From DAIRFP01 sp036794995 (lineage in GTDB: Bacteria; Desulfobacterota; Binatia; UBA9968): DNA of 7,342 nt. Each line of letters starts with the position of its first letter. The first letter of the stretch is position 1. Below, piece by piece: positions 6,183 to 7,342 of the stretch. The stretch is taken from NCBI GenBank assembly GCA_036794995.1, contig DAIRFP010000244.1, positions 1 through 7,342 on the forward strand, written 5' to 3'. The position numbers and the translations under genes were made by a program. A model generated the notes under the pieces. That model did not search any database. It was given only the letters and a program-made list of their open reading frames with translations, and was not told the DNA's origin.

Positions 6183-6193
6183 CCTGCGTGCAC

Positions 6194-7144
6194 TCACACG
6201 CCCGGTAGCGCCGCCGCTTCCGGATGGAAAAAGGTCGCGAAATCGATCCGGGTTGGCGATAGCCCCTGCTCGAAGCCGAATTGAGTTATCGCTTCTAGGG
6301 CGCGCCGGTTGTTGTCAATATTGTAGGCCCAATAGTTTTGTCCCATCAGCTCGCGTTGTTCATCCACCGCCGCGGCGGCCCAGGAAATGATTAGAATCTG
6401 CGGATCGGCTCCTTCTAGCCGGTTAAAGGCCTCGTCGCGGGCGGCGCGGAAGGCCTTGAGCAACGCCACGGGGGCATCCGGGTAACGCTCGACGAATTCT
6501 TGTTTGAGGGTGACGACATGGCTGATAGGAAAGATGCCGGTCTGTTTGTAATAGCGCTGCTCCTCCGCCTTGTAGTTACGGAAAAGGCGGCGGGTGCGCG
6601 GGTCCCTGCGTGAAATAGATGGCAGCACGTTGGGTCCGATAACCGCGTCCAGTTTTCCCTCCGCCAACAGCTCGTCCAAGATCGCGTCGGCGTCGCCGTT
6701 CCCTTCCAGCTTCTCGATGCCAATCCCCCCGACCACGCCCGCTTTTTTTAAACGTAGCGCGCGCCAGTGGATGCGCGATAGATCGACTCCGTAAGCGTGC
6801 TGCAGCGCGCCCCGTGCCCACACGCCGGCGGTGTTGTCCCATTGCATGATCCCCACGCGTTTGCCCTCGAGATCCTGCGGCGACTCGATCCCGGCTTTGC
6901 GGTTGACAAAGATGTAGGATAAACGAAACTTGCGATTGGGGAAGGCCGGTATGGAAACGTGACGGGCGCCCTGCGCGCTGGCGCGCAGCCGGGCGGCGAA
7001 ACCGCAGTCCCAGGCGTCGGCAGCCTCTTCGCGCTCGACGATTTCAAGGTCGAAGCCTTCAATCTGCACGGTGCCGTCGGTAATCGCTTTGTTGGTATCC
7101 ACCGTGGGTTCGCGGAAATAGAAGTGAAGTTTTGGTTTAGCCAT
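6194..7144 (-). CDS. 4,5-dihydroxyphthalate decarboxylase-like protein (type 2 periplasmic-binding fold, cytoplasmic)
   Basis: A 316-residue protein with the type 2 periplasmic-binding fold. It matches the 4,5-dihydroxyphthalate decarboxylase family as I remember it: DGTVQIEGFDLEIV near the start, SIPAFPNRKFRLSYIFVNRK (64-83), SPQDLEGKRVGI (88-99), the following WARGALQHAYGVDLSRIHW, then TGIFPISHVV (202-211), and a C-terminal WAYNIDNNRRALEAITQFGFEQGLSPTR. The family removes a carboxylate from dihydroxyphthalate-type rings. There is no signal peptide, and a TAA lies in frame four codons before the ATG, so no longer secreted form is possible from this frame; this favours a cytosolic enzyme over a transport receptor. 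The stretch at residues 36-62 is about ten residues shorter than I expect and lacks the FDxSEMSLS-like motif, so activity may differ. It runs convergent to the upstream operon. The ribosome-binding site is weak (AAGAAGA). Confidence 0.75.
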   Translation of the reverse strand: MAKPKLHFYFREPTVDTNKAITDGTVQIEGFDLEIVEREEAADAWDCGFAARLRASAQGARHVSIPAFPNRKFRLSYIFVNRKAGIESPQDLEGKRVGIMQWDNTAGVWARGALQHAYGVDLSRIHWRALRLKKAGVVGGIGIEKLEGNGDADAILDELLAEGKLDAVIGPNVLPSISRRDPRTRRLFRNYKAEEQRYYKQTGIFPISHVVTLKQEFVERYPDAPVALLKAFRAARDEAFNRLEGADPQILIISWAAAAVDEQRELMGQNYWAYNIDNNRRALEAITQFGFEQGLSPTRIDFATFFHPEAAALPGV

Positions 7145-7342
7145 AGCGTCTTCTTATTGATGTTTAGAGTGGTTTTAGCGCAGACGGTGCGCAAAGTTCA
7201 AGCCTATAGCGTCTGGCCGCGGGGTCTCGTCAAAGGCGTGTTGAGCAGTTGAAAATCCCTCTAAATCTCCCTTTACAAAGGGAGACTTTCTATTCCCCCT
7301 TGTCAAAGAGACTGTGTCGCAATGTCATCCTGAGGCGATAGC
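7145..7342. other. Upstream region of the minus-strand gene; contains a short hairpin repeat
   Basis: No gene is supported here. From 7250 the sequence has the look of dispersed intergenic repeats of metagenomic genomes: AAATCCCTCTAAATCTCC, a hairpin, CTTTCTATTCCCCCTTGTC, and at the very edge AATGTCATCCTGAGG. The promoter of the minus-strand gene should lie here, but I cannot identify -35/-10 boxes with confidence. Confidence 0.5.
7266..7285. repeat. Short perfect hairpin (TCTCCCTTT/AAAGGGAGA)
   Basis: A 9-bp perfect inverted repeat with a two-base AC centre (7266-7274 and 7277-7285). It is embedded in a CCCTTTACAAAGGG-type dispersed repeat that recurs in many environmental bacterial genomes. 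With so small a loop, the RNA would open one or more closing pairs. It is probably a repeat element, not a terminator. Confidence 0.6.

Noticed and set aside
7194..7230. Possible sigma70 promoter on the minus strand (TTGACG ... TATAGG)
   Set aside because: The spacer is about 19 bases and both boxes match weakly; not enough to call.

Overview
The window looks like accessory catabolic DNA from an uncultured soil, sediment or groundwater bacterium. Orphan ABC solute-binding proteins (PF04392 and NMT1 types), amidohydrolase_2 enzymes and text-like intergenic repeats are typical of metagenomic Desulfobacterota/Binatota, Rokubacteria or NC10-type genomes. That placement rests on gene style and repeats only and is low confidence. 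No rRNA, tRNA, CRISPR array, transposase or phage gene is visible.

Left to right: the 3' end of a PF04392 solute-binding protein (1-140); a 27-codon stump of a second such gene, little more than a signal peptide (194-277); a complete thiamine-diphosphate enzyme of the acetolactate synthase/benzoylformate decarboxylase superfamily (347-2014); a 324-base gap filled by a heptad-periodic inverted repeat (2062-2233); an ACMSD-like amidohydrolase/decarboxylase (2339-3331); a 76-base repeat element (3357-3432); an internally deleted NMT1-type solute-binding gene (3539-3996); a second, divergent amidohydrolase_2 protein (4016-5059); an intact exported NMT1-type solute-binding protein (5081-6100); a 75-base sister copy of the repeat (6108-6182); and, on the minus strand, a 4,5-dihydroxyphthalate-decarboxylase-like protein without a signal peptide (6194-7144). 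The right end carries a short hairpin repeat.

The intact genes share a theme: uptake of a small organic anion (solute-binding proteins) and metabolism of carboxylated or 2-oxo acid intermediates (a ThDP enzyme, an ACMSD-like decarboxylase, a second amidohydrolase and a dihydroxyphthalate decarboxylase-like enzyme). A catabolic locus for an aromatic or heterocyclic acid is a reasonable inference; the substrate cannot be read from the sequence. No permease or ATPase gene lies in the window.

The two most unusual signals are outside the intact genes. Every substantial intergenic repeat on the left and in the middle of the window has a 7-base period, although the heptamer differs from site to site, and two copies form matched 75-76 base inverted elements. 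In addition, two solute-binding genes have been reduced to a signal-peptide stump or a signal peptide joined to a C-terminal lobe, which points to ongoing gene turnover in a solute-binding protein-rich region.
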